Below, one piece after another: positions 56,701-64,000 of a stretch of 64,000 nt of DNA (the first letter of the stretch is position 1; every line of letters starts with the position of its first letter). This stretch comes from Gonocerus acuteangulatus (lineage: Eukaryota > Arthropoda > Insecta > Hemiptera > Coreidae), in the NCBI GenBank assembly GCA_946811695.1, contig OX328128.1, forward strand, positions 79,423,666 to 79,487,665, read 5' to 3'. Under the pieces are notes generated by a model that was given only the letters and a program-made list of their open reading frames with translations, ran no database searches and was not told the DNA's origin. Made by a program: the position numbers and the translations under genes.

Positions 56701-58532
56701 GTCCCCCCCCCCCCAGGGATCTTTAACACCATTGGCTCGCTGAATCTGAGACTAGCAGCATATAAGCAGCCCAAAACAAGAAATATGTAATTTCCTTGAC
56801 TACCTCTAAGGAAGAAACAATGGCCTACCTGACAAAGCTGCAGAGGATTCCAGCAAAATATACCAGGAAAAAGTAGGAGAGGAGATCTACTGCTTGAGAA
56901 AGAAGCCATACCAACCAAAATTATGATTCTCAGCAATCAAAATGAAAAAAATAACATCAAAATAGGATATAGTATGCTGAAATGGTTACTTTTGCAAGAG
57001 CAAAGACTAAGAATATAGTACAAGCAAAGATAGTACTGAAAGGATTACCTTTGATTGTGCAAAAACTAGTATGTAGTACACTGAAAGGATTACCTTTCAA
57101 AGTGCAAAAATTACCAGTGAAACCTCGTTAACTCAGACCTCTTTAACACCCCGGATAACCCGGACTAGTTTTGAAAACGAAATTATGTTGTTCAGCCAAG
57201 TCAATTAAGACTTTTTTTACAGACAATAAATTGCTATTCACAGTAGGTAAATTACACAAGTTTTCCTAGGTTAATGTACGGGAGTTTTCCTAGCTACACG
57301 GTTGAGGTACAATATCGTTTGCTCATTGTCCGTGATTTAGATGAAACGTCAAAACATTTTTGTGACTAAGGAAAAAAGTATGGAAGCATTGACAAGAATT
57401 GATAAGGGAGAATCGTTAAAGAACATTGCTGCTGAGTTTGGAGTAGGAACATCAACCGTATCTGATTGGAGAAAGAATAGAAAATGCATTAATGGCTTTT
57501 GTTTCAAGATGATTTCTAGGGACAGTTTATGGTGGTTATGACCCACGCAGAATCAGTAGCAAACATTGAGAAATTGATGGTAAGCCGAAACATTGGCAAG
57601 TGAACTTCTAGTGTTAAAGCGGATGCGAGATTGCGCTGTTCGTAAGCGATATACACAACTGAGACAGCAGATTCTCACTGCCTTTTTTAATACAGACTAG
57701 TATGTAGCTATATTGAGTACAGTACAAAAACATAGGCTATTACAGTACATAAAGTCTCTGTGTTTTTAGGTGAAAGTGTGCCGATAATAATTTCTAAGCT
57801 CCATTAAAAATATTTCGGTGATTGATATGTTTTTGTTTCTCTTGTTTTTCCATCATTCTCCGGATAACCCGGATTTTCATGAGCTCAGATCAGCTCTGGT
57901 ACCAGTTGATCCGAGCAAACGAGGTTTTACTGTATATAGTACACTGAAATGATTACCTTTGCAAGTGCAAAGACTAGTACATAATGAGCTGAAAGGATTA
58001 CCTTTGAAAGTGAAGAGAGGATAGTGTAATACCTATCCTTCAGATCTTCAATAGTCCGTACTTTGAATTTGCTGTTGTCCCATCTATCCGCCATAACAAT
58101 AAACCGCAAGTCAAATCTTCGAGCTAAATCGAAAAGATGGTCTGTTTCGGCCCGAGTCCAAGCCTCGTTTTGTAGGTACTGACTGTACTCAGCATCAGTG
58201 TACGTAGGAATTTGAACTTGCTAGAATGTTAAATACATGTTATATAAAATATTAATATATAGTGAATTTCAAATAGTGTATGCATGCATTAAATAGACAA
58301 AAAAGACTGGTTTTACTATTACCATTGGTCATTAGGTAAATAGTGTACATCTATTATTTGTTTTATATATATATATTTTGTCGGGTTCATCTCAGACTTC
58401 ATCAGGCTTCCTTGTGTCGTTTTGGTGGTTGTCGAGGAAGCCTGACAAAGTTGGAGACAAACCCGACAAAATACTCCGACAGAGAGAGGAGTGACACAGC
58501 TGGAGAAAGAAGACGTTCCACAAACCTAATAT

Positions 58533-58616
<84 letters not shown>

Positions 58617-60974
58617 AGTGATATCTCCAACATATATTGATTCAATTTAAATAATCTATCACGAAATATCTTACTACTTCTTAGTAATATAAAATGTTAA
58701 CAACAAAAATTTCTTCAATTTAAAATCAAGAAGGCGTCTCTACCCGGGCAGATCGTCATTCGTTTTTGGTGAGATAAAGGAAGGATCCTAACGGTTTTTT
58801 CTCAGAGTGCATCCAAAAGTTTTTGTGCCAATAAGAAGATCAAAAGGATATTATTTGGATACATGACATAACCTTCGAGCTACGCCTGTGGATGTAAGGT
58901 AATTTATGTTCCATAGTGTACATTTTATATTGTACTGTGGTAGTAAGATTTGCATATGTAGCCACGTTTTATATTTTAAAACAGCTCTAAATTTGTATGA
59001 AACCCAAATACGACCCGTTTTAAATAAATTAATTAAATTTAATTTTATTATATTTTGAACAAATTAAATTAGTAAAAAATTATAAAAATATATATTATTA
59101 GAATAGATTATTCACCATAATTAATTTTTTTATTTTATAAATATTAGTAATCATTATTTTACATTTCTTTTTTTCTTTTTTTTTTTTTTTTTTTTTTTGT
59201 CCTTACATAAACAAACAAATGTATACACAATTATATCTTGCAACTGTTTATTAATAATTCTATTTTATTTGATGTACAGTTAAACCTGTATTTTATTTTT
59301 ATTTTCACTCATGGATCACAGCTAAGTCATACCGTTTTACAACAACCATGAGTAAGTTAAATAATTGAAAAGTGAAGCTGGAGTAATGGTAAAATATTAA
59401 TTACATAAATTGATATGGAATGGGAGTTTGCACATGGTGGAACCGTCAGGAATATTTCCCTCAAAATTTTCGCACGAGGAATTTAACTTTTCTGTCTATC
59501 AGAACAGGCTATACAATCTTGGGCCTTTCTACTTCCCCAGGTACGAATTAAGGGTAGGGTGGTCCCTGATGAAGTCTAAAAATCATATCTCAACTCGTTA
59601 ATGTAACATTAGAATCGAATCTTTCCTTTGGAGCAACTAAAAGCAAAAACCACTAGAATGACTTTATTAAAGATGGACCATATTTATCACACAATGAAAT
59701 GCCCTTGGCAACTTCTATTTTCCAAAAAATTAAAGAAATTATATTATTTTGGGAAACGTGGAGTTCCTCAAACGTACGCTTCCATTTCGCATTCGCTCGA
59801 AAATATGTGCATTTATGACCTTGTCTAAAATCAACCAGTAAATGGTGAAAAGGCTGCACAAAATATTTTACAGCTAACTTAATTAATCCTTAAGGAGTTA
59901 ATTAATTAATTAATAAACTGGAAGGAGTTGCAAAAATTGTTTAAAACATTAATTTATATTAACGATGTTTCAGTGTGAATATAACGCCCACTCAACAAAT
60001 CATGAAGATTCTTACCTGGATTTAATGTTCATTCTCAAAATTTAATATTTATGGACCTTAAAATGAAATATAAAATTACAATAGACCTTAACACAACTTA
60101 ATATAAGATGCGTGATGATGAACCTGAACAGGTTTGAAACGTCGCTGATATAAGTTAATGTTTTAAACAATTCTGGGAAGCAAAACCTGCTAGTTACTTC
60201 AAGAATCTATTGGTCCTTCCCCACCCTCACCTTCAACTTACATACACAAATTACTCCTAATATTATATATTTATTTTTAGAAATATGTGGCCTTAAGTGT
60301 TATTATTCAAGAGCAATTTACTTTTCATTACAATAGACATAGAAAAAGAGATAAATGAATATATACTTTGTTAAATCTTGCAAAAGGATATTCTTTGCCT
60401 TCATCGCAAACTCTTCTCCAATGGTGGAAAATAGCATTATCCTTGCGAGCGGGATTTGTGAAAGGCATCCATTTCCATGGCCGAACACTTTTCATACCAA
60501 GTTTTGCTTTCATAGGTTTGTAACCCTGGCCTACAACATAAAATAAATTACATAAGAACCAAAGATAATTTAGGAATTGTAACAAAATAAAATATCTAAT
60601 GAAACATTTTGTATCTTAGTTCATTTTTTGTAGGAGAAGGCAGCCTGGAAATAGGATATAATCAACACAGTCAACTTGATTCTTAAAAGCTGTTTAGAAA
60701 TTAAATTGACTTTTAGATGAAAAACTCTTTATGCAAAGAAAAATGTATAAGAAACTCTAATGGTACCTGTATCAGTTGGGAAAAGCGGAGGCGCATCCTT
60801 CTTGTCATTATAGAGGAGTGCAAACACTTCTCGAGCCATCCCTTCGGGTCTTTTTGAAGTTTTAGGCGCACCGAAAGGCCGTTTGTACTTCTTTTCTGGC
60901 CCGACAATCGCTTCTTTGGTCACTTCAGGGCCTTGAGCCCTTTCGATGTCCAGGATGTCACGGATGTCTGCCAT
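50615..60974 (-). CDS. DMAP1: DNA methyltransferase 1-associated protein 1, eight exons
   Basis: DMAP1 (yeast Swc4/Eaf2) is a shared subunit of the TIP60/NuA4 acetyltransferase and SRCAP/SWR1 remodelling complexes in the nucleus. Exons by eye: 60974-60767, 60530-60367, 58220-58002, 56292-56179, 55864-55673, 55085-54944, 52666-52512 and 50737-50615. They sum to 1317 nt, 438 aa plus TAA, with every junction GT/AG and frame kept. The N-terminus has KRPEGMAREVFALLY and VRPWKWMPFTNPARKD. Residues 145-195 form the SANT/Myb domain (EAWTRAETDHLFDLARRFDL, IEDLKDRYYTI). Then come ELRKIEARKKERDKK (coiled coil) and FNELRSDLLLLYELK. The tail has IKTE, a possible SUMO site, and EIIDVVG, as in vertebrate DMAP1. 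Length and order match a normal full DMAP1. A possible acceptor (TTGTTAG) lies 3 nt before the ATG, so a 5' non-coding exon may lie upstream. Confidence 0.95.
51521..51895. repeat. foldback repeat in DMAP1 intron 7
   Basis: Arms of about 120-140 bp (51521-51640 and 51755-51895) are inverted copies, from AACTGATTATGTCTCGTTTA against its inverse AAACGAGACATAGTCAGTTT through an AGCCAAAGCTAAG core. Confidence 0.7.
52069..52153 (+). mobile_element. internally deleted SINE-A
   Basis: GCTTAGTCCAATGGTAGAGC (head) jumps directly to CCTCTGCGCCCTCGTGGCCT (tail). Lies in DMAP1 intron 7, opposite to the gene. Confidence 0.65.
52512..52666 (-). CDS. DMAP1: DMAP1 exon 7
   Basis: Residues 347-398, DINPMPTEEICQHFNELRSD through EATNPGK, between TTTCAG and GTAATT. 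Confidence 0.93.
53663..53726. repeat. (TA)n microsatellite in DMAP1 intron 6
   Basis: About 64 bp of TA, one of only two long TA arrays in the gene-bearing half of the window. Confidence 0.9.
53942..54730 (+). mobile_element. piggyBac-like element, non-autonomous, 789 bp
   Basis: TTAA stands on both sides (53938-53941 and 54731-54734). The termini are inverted: CCCTTAGGCTG and, from the right, CCTTTAGGCTGC. The first 240 bp hold four to five copies of a roughly 53-bp subterminal unit with the palindrome GGACTAATATATTAGTCC. An 85-codon frame at 54477-54734 (TGVSDSEVEFSWGDDEGSDY) looks like the acidic N-terminus of a piggyBac transposase and stops in the right TTAA; the catalytic part is missing. 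It lies in DMAP1 intron 6. Confidence 0.8.
54944..55085 (-). CDS. DMAP1: DMAP1 exon 6
   Basis: Residues 300-346, SGELSSIKFPDIKGSGVTIR through AELNI, between TTCCAG and GTAAGT, ending after the first base of an Asp codon. Confidence 0.93.
55673..55864 (-). CDS. DMAP1: DMAP1 exon 5
   Basis: Residues 236-299, VEEEQMLQNELRKIEARKKE through RPRIDSL, between TTTTAG and GTAAAT; the basic coiled-coil region. Confidence 0.92.
55965..56116 (-). mobile_element. SINE-C copy nearly filling DMAP1 intron 4
   Basis: Minus-strand head TGGAGGTCTGATGTCTTTAA, B box GGTTCAATTCCC, then AAGGTATCACCCCTATCCTA. It occupies about half of the 314-bp intron, in the same strand as the gene. Confidence 0.65.
56179..56292 (-). 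CDS. DMAP1: DMAP1 exon 4
   Basis: Residues 198-235, VKTGPGLPPEAKNYFFDAEH through LYNRTQDQ, between TTTCAG and GTATAT. Confidence 0.92.
56458..56970. repeat. large foldback repeat in DMAP1 intron 3
   Basis: Two arms of about 240 bp (56458-56698 and 56714-56970) are near-complete inverted copies around a C run. For example AGCGAGCCAATGGT stands on the left and ACCATTGGCTCGCT on the right. Transcribed, it would form a long hairpin. Confidence 0.8.
57115..57932 (+). pseudogene. Tigger/pogo-like transposon, internally deleted
   Basis: Termini CAGTGAAACCTCGTTAACTC and, from the right, CAGTAAAACCTCGTTTGCTC are inverted, with TA adjacent. At 57341-57490 the frame encodes the CENP-B-type N-terminal helix-turn-helix (IAAEFGVGTSTVSDWRKNRK). 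Near 57610-57690 the frame ending 'QLRQQILTAFFNTD' resembles the C-terminal tail of Tigger transposases. The DDE catalytic domain between them is gone. It lies in DMAP1 intron 3. Confidence 0.8.
58002..58220 (-). CDS. DMAP1: DMAP1 exon 3 (SANT domain)
   Basis: Residues 125-197, QVQIPTYTDAEY through LSSLSK, between TTCTAG and GTAATC. It carries nearly all of the SANT domain. Confidence 0.93.
58527..58612. repeat. (TA)n microsatellite in DMAP1 intron 2
   Basis: About 86 bp of TA. Just before it, at 58375-58460, a short inverted repeat around CGGGTT..AGGAAGCCTGA is related to the hammerhead-like family in layout but has lost the core. Confidence 0.85.
58613..60366. other. rest of DMAP1 intron 2
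   Basis: At 59935-60175 an inverted pair (TTGTTTAAAACATTAATTTA and its inverse) encloses GTGATGATGAACCTGAACAG then GTTTGAAACGTC, close to a hammerhead core but with the first C replaced. Segment 59400-59570 is a diverged relative of 51900-52030. No exon is seen. Confidence 0.45.
60367..60530 (-). CDS. DMAP1: DMAP1 exon 2
   Basis: Residues 70-124, GQGYKPMKAKLG through YPFARFNK, between TTGTAG and GTATAT. Confidence 0.93.
60767..60974 (-). CDS. DMAP1: DMAP1 exon 1
   Basis: Residues 1-69, MADIRDILD to FPTDT; ends ACAG|GTACCA after the first base of a Gly codon. Confidence 0.93.
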
Positions 60975-61790
60975 TTTCTAACAATAACAACAACTATTTC
61001 AGAAAACATAAAACAAGAAAAAAAATTCTTAATCTGAAAACCTGGAATTCCCATGAGTCACTTCTTTAAATAAATGTTTTCTATCTGAAATAATTAATAA
61101 TGGCACCAGATCAGTCAAATTAATTGAAACCTAATATATATATTTCTGTCATATTAATAAAAACATTATTGTTCACATACCAACTCTACCTGCTTATCAC
61201 ATCGCCAGCTTCGGAAAAACATATGATATTCCTCAAAACAAAACCAACGAATCCTTCTCTTATTTAAACAAATAGGTCTCTTAAAGAAGTCTACTCTCTC
61301 TCTCTTCTTAATTATTGTAATTTAATTTTTTAAGTGCCTTAAAAATATGCCGTATTAAGAAAAATTCATTCATTTCCAATTAATATCTATTTAATTACAG
61401 ATACATTTTTATCCTATTTACAACTCGGCATCTGTCCCCAATAAAATCCAGTGGTTTGGAGACCGGTGGGGACAGATGCCGAGATGTAAATAGAATAACA
61501 GAATATCAACGACGAAGCCTAAAGGAGAATACATTTTTATTTTTAAAATTTACACATAAATTTTAATGTATATTTGAAGTGCATAATTTGTAAGAGGAGA
61601 TTAATGATTTTTTATTTTCCTGTGACATACAACTGACAATTGCTGTGGAATAACCAGCTGCAGCATACAAATTATTTACATAAAAACAGAATTATCTCAA
61701 TCTAAACGGGAACTAAAAATCTCTAATTTAAAAGAGATTATATGGAGTAGATACCAATTCAATAGTTGAATAAAAGGTAAACCTGAAGGA
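60975..61790. other. DMAP1 upstream region
   Basis: No promoter motif is obvious. A small inverted repeat, CGGCATCTGTCCCCA with TGGGGACAGATGCCG, lies at about 61425-61485. Confidence 0.4.
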
Positions 61791-61799
61791 GATTGTCCT

Positions 61800-62460
61800 C
61801 AACACCGATTTTCTTCAAACTTTGCACTATAACGTATTTTGATGCACTAAACACGAATCCGTTGAAAAAAATTTCTGTTCTCAATCAGGAAAGAAGTTAT
61901 TTAAAAAAAAAGTTCACTGTTATGAAGGTTAGGGAAGACTGCCTTGGACGACTTTTGGGCCATAGAATTCTTTTCATTTCTGCGAGTTGGATTGACTAGG
62001 GGTTTTGATGTTTTCTTGAGCGAGCGGAGCGTAGCGGAGCGAGCGGAAACGCATAGCACGTATGCCCAAAAGCGACAGTTTACGACCAAGTCAGCTACCA
62101 CAGGTGAGTCTAAATTTCAATTACACTTCGTCATTAAGGACTATTGCGCAGGCGCGTGTTTACATATAAGCTGTTTACCCCGTCTTTTATAACCTCCATA
62201 ACAGTGAACTTTAGTGCTTAATAACTTCTTTCCTAGTTGCGAGCAACTTTTTTTTTCAACGGATTCGTGTTTAGTGCATCAAAATACGTTATAATGCAAA
62301 TTTTGAAGAAAATTTGGTCGTTTGTAACCCGCTAACAGCACCTTTGGTCGTTTGTAACCCGCTAACAGTGAACTTTTTTTTTAAATAACTTCTTTCCTGA
62401 TTAAGAACAGAAATTTTTTTCAACGGATTCGTGTTTAGTGCATCAAAATACGTTATAAGT
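61800..62460. repeat. foldback element with a duplicated right arm
   Basis: The left arm (about 61800-61925, with TTTGATGCACTAAACACGAA) is inverted at 62200-62315 and again at 62365-62460. TTTGGTCGTTTGTAACCCGC occurs twice between the two right arms, marking a tandem duplication. Confidence 0.7.
61975..62095 (+). repeat. dispersed repeat in the foldback loop
   Basis: GCGAGTTGGATTGACTAG through ACGCATAGCACGTATGCCC recurs at 13620-13710 and, inverted, at about 7670-7770. A short GAGCG-rich run (GCGAGCGGAGCGTAGCGGAG) is expanded in this copy. Type unknown. Confidence 0.5.
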
Positions 62461-62531
62461 ACAGATGGAATGGTTGGGATTCGGCTAAATAAACCTCAAT
62501 ATGATTTTGTTTTAAAAAAATCTATATTTCG

Positions 62532-62565
62532 GACGTTTCGGCTACTCATTGGTAGCCTTCGTCAG
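62532..62565 (-). ncRNA. hammerhead ribozyme core of the Penelope-like element
   Basis: Minus strand: CTGACGA, hairpin GGCTAC/GTAGCC, GAAACGTC. This fits CUGANGA, stem II, GAA, a palindromic ACGU stem III and a GUC cleavage site, so it probably works as a dimer. Penelope-like elements are known to carry such hammerheads near their ends. Cleavage is inferred. Confidence 0.6.
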
Positions 62566-63080
62566 CTAAAATGACAAAAAAAGAAAATTAATACAGAAAC
62601 AAACAAGAAAAATTTATAATTGTGATAGGTAACAGAACTATAGATACAGTTTAACTTATAACAGAACATATCGTCTTAAAATTCTTAGACTGAGTAGAAT
62701 GAAAAAAAAAGAAAAAGAAAATAGGTACAGTAATTGATTTTAATAGTAATTAGTAACAATAATTGATTTTACAAAGAAATAAGAGAACTATATACCAATG
62801 ACAAATATAGTAGCTAATAGTAACATTAATTAATTTTACAAAGAAAAGATACTACATACCAATGGAAATGCCGAGCGGCAGAGGAAGACCAAGGTTGGCA
62901 ATTAAGTAACCATTGTGAAAGTGTCTAAGGAAAAAAGGAATCTGCAGGGGTATATGTAACTGGAAACAGCAAGAGGTGGGGGAAACGGGCGGTAGGATCA
63001 AACAGATGTTTATGACATTTTATGACAGGAAAGGAGAAAAAGGTGTTAATGGAAGGATACCCAAGGGGCAAGGTAAAAAT

Positions 63081-63998
63081 CTAGGTAGGTGGTCGGGCGA
63101 GTATTTGGAAAATATTAGCGTACATAGGAGAAATGCCTTGTTGGTCAGTTTTGTAATTTATATTGTTTTTGTTTAAGTTTATGTGTACACATTCCGAGAT
63201 CTGTAGTCTTTTTTTGTTACGTTGTGTAGAAAGAATTTTCGTGTCGTCGAAGTTAAAAGTGTGTTTTTGTGTAATGGCGTGTTTTGCAAGTGCAGATTTA
63301 TCTATTTCTTTATTAGTGATGGTTCGTTTATGTTGTGTAATACGTGAGTGAATGTCATTTATGGTTTCTCCTATGTATACACCATTACAGGAAGGGGTTT
63401 GGCAAGGGACTTGGTAAACAACTCGGGTGGTATGTTCAAAAGGGATGGGATCTTTGAGTTTGGTGTAGAGGGTTTTGAGTTTGTTGGTAGTTTTCAAACC
63501 AAAGTTTAGGGAAGGGTAGGATTTTTTAATTGTCTTTGTAAGTTTATCAGTCAGTCCAGGTGTAAATGGTAGAGATCGGAACATTTGGGAACTGGGAGTT
63601 AGGGAAGAATTGGGAGAGATAGTGCTGGAAGGTTGGGATTTTACTTTTTTAACAAGGGATTTTATGAGGTTGGGGGGAAATTGGTTGCGTGCCAATATAT
63701 CTGAGGCGATATTAATATTTTTATTGTGGAAGGAAGCATGGGATAGGGAGAGGACTCGGCGGAGGAGATTTCTGGCTACATTAATCTTGAGGTGGTAAGG
63801 ATGGGATGAATGAAAATTAAGTAACCGTCCCGAGTATGTGGGTTTTGTGTACCAGTCAGTAATAATAGTACCGTCAGTCTGTCTAATTAGTAAGATGTCC
63901 AAGTATGGGAGCTGTCTGTCCTGTTCTATTTCGACTGTAAATTGAAGCCTAGGGTAAAAGGAATTGAAACAGGTAAGTATGTCAGTTAGTCTGTTTGG
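63081..63998 (-). CDS. Penelope-like reverse transcriptase / GIY-YIG endonuclease, partial
   Basis: The 306-codon frame is open from the window edge to its stop. It starts inside the end of the reverse transcriptase (LPYLDILLIR, then YTKPTYSGRLLNFHS HP). A linker with basic stretches follows, then the GIY-YIG endonuclease: CQTPSCNGVYIGET has the paired Cys and the Y-I-G core, IHSRITQHKR the catalytic Arg, KHAITQKHTF the paired His, and RLQISECVHI the conserved Glu. All these are the expected Penelope features and none is broken, so this part looks intact. The rest of the RT is outside the window. Confidence 0.88.
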   Translation of the reverse strand, partial: PNRLTDILTCFNSFYPRLQFTVEIEQDRQLPYLDILLIRQTDGTIITDWYTKPTYSGRLLNFHSSHPYHLKINVARNLLRRVLSLSHASFHNKNINIASDILARNQFPPNLIKSLVKKVKSQPSSTISPNSSLTPSSQMFRSLPFTPGLTDKLTKTIKKSYPSLNFGLKTTNKLKTLYTKLKDPIPFEHTTRVVYQVPCQTPSCNGVYIGETINDIHSRITQHKRTITNKEIDKSALAKHAITQKHTFNFDDTKILSTQRNKKRLQISECVHINLNKNNINYKTDQQGISPMYANIFQILARPPT

Positions 63999-64000
63999 GT

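Larger units (their letters stand above)
62457..64000 (-). mobile_element. Penelope-like retroelement, 3' half
   Basis: The element runs on the minus strand from beyond the right edge to about 62457. It comprises an open reading frame (63998-63081), about 500 bp of 3' sequence, and a terminal segment with a hammerhead core. A 3' end of the same kind is at 6490-6610. Confidence 0.8.

Overview
The window is nuclear DNA of an arthropod, most likely an insect. The evidence is a spliced gene on the minus strand whose introns follow GT-AG rules, chemoreceptor exons of the insect gustatory-receptor type, and a very dense load of DNA transposons, retroelements and tRNA-derived SINEs. The sequence is AT-rich with about twenty long (TA)n arrays. 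I cannot name the species; Hemiptera is a guess only.

Layout. Positions 1-33900 are a transposon graveyard with no host gene I can support. They hold non-autonomous elements with Helentron-like ends (TCCGACTCGCAGGA at the start; a hairpin then GCTAA at the end), Helitron helicase fragments, mariner and pogo/Tigger fossils, a MITE with 8-bp target duplications, three tRNA-headed SINE families (A, B, C), inverted-repeat elements with hammerhead-like cores, a 24-bp minisatellite and a 40-bp satellite. Positions 34325-38410 hold one uninterrupted 1361-codon reading frame for THO complex subunit 2. Positions 39684-48360 are a gustatory-receptor locus on the minus strand: one complete four-exon receptor (378 aa) and a second long first exon upstream that ends in the same splice phase and has no C-terminal exons of its own nearby. 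Positions 50615-60974 hold a complete eight-exon DMAP1 gene on the minus strand (438 aa), with transposons in its larger introns. Positions 61800-64000 hold a foldback element and the 3' half of a Penelope-like retroelement (RT end plus GIY-YIG endonuclease) with a hammerhead ribozyme core in its 3' region; it runs off the right edge.

How the genes relate. THOC2 (mRNA packaging and export) and DMAP1 (TIP60/NuA4 and SRCAP chromatin complexes) are housekeeping nuclear genes; the receptor locus between them is a sensory gene with no functional link to them. The most interesting points are the possible shared-C-terminus receptor locus, the hammerhead-bearing inverted-repeat elements with target duplications, the Helentron-like family that carries TA microsatellites, and the intronless THOC2. 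Splice sites and exon boundaries were assigned by eye from GT/AG signals and protein-family similarity recalled from general knowledge; no database search was run.
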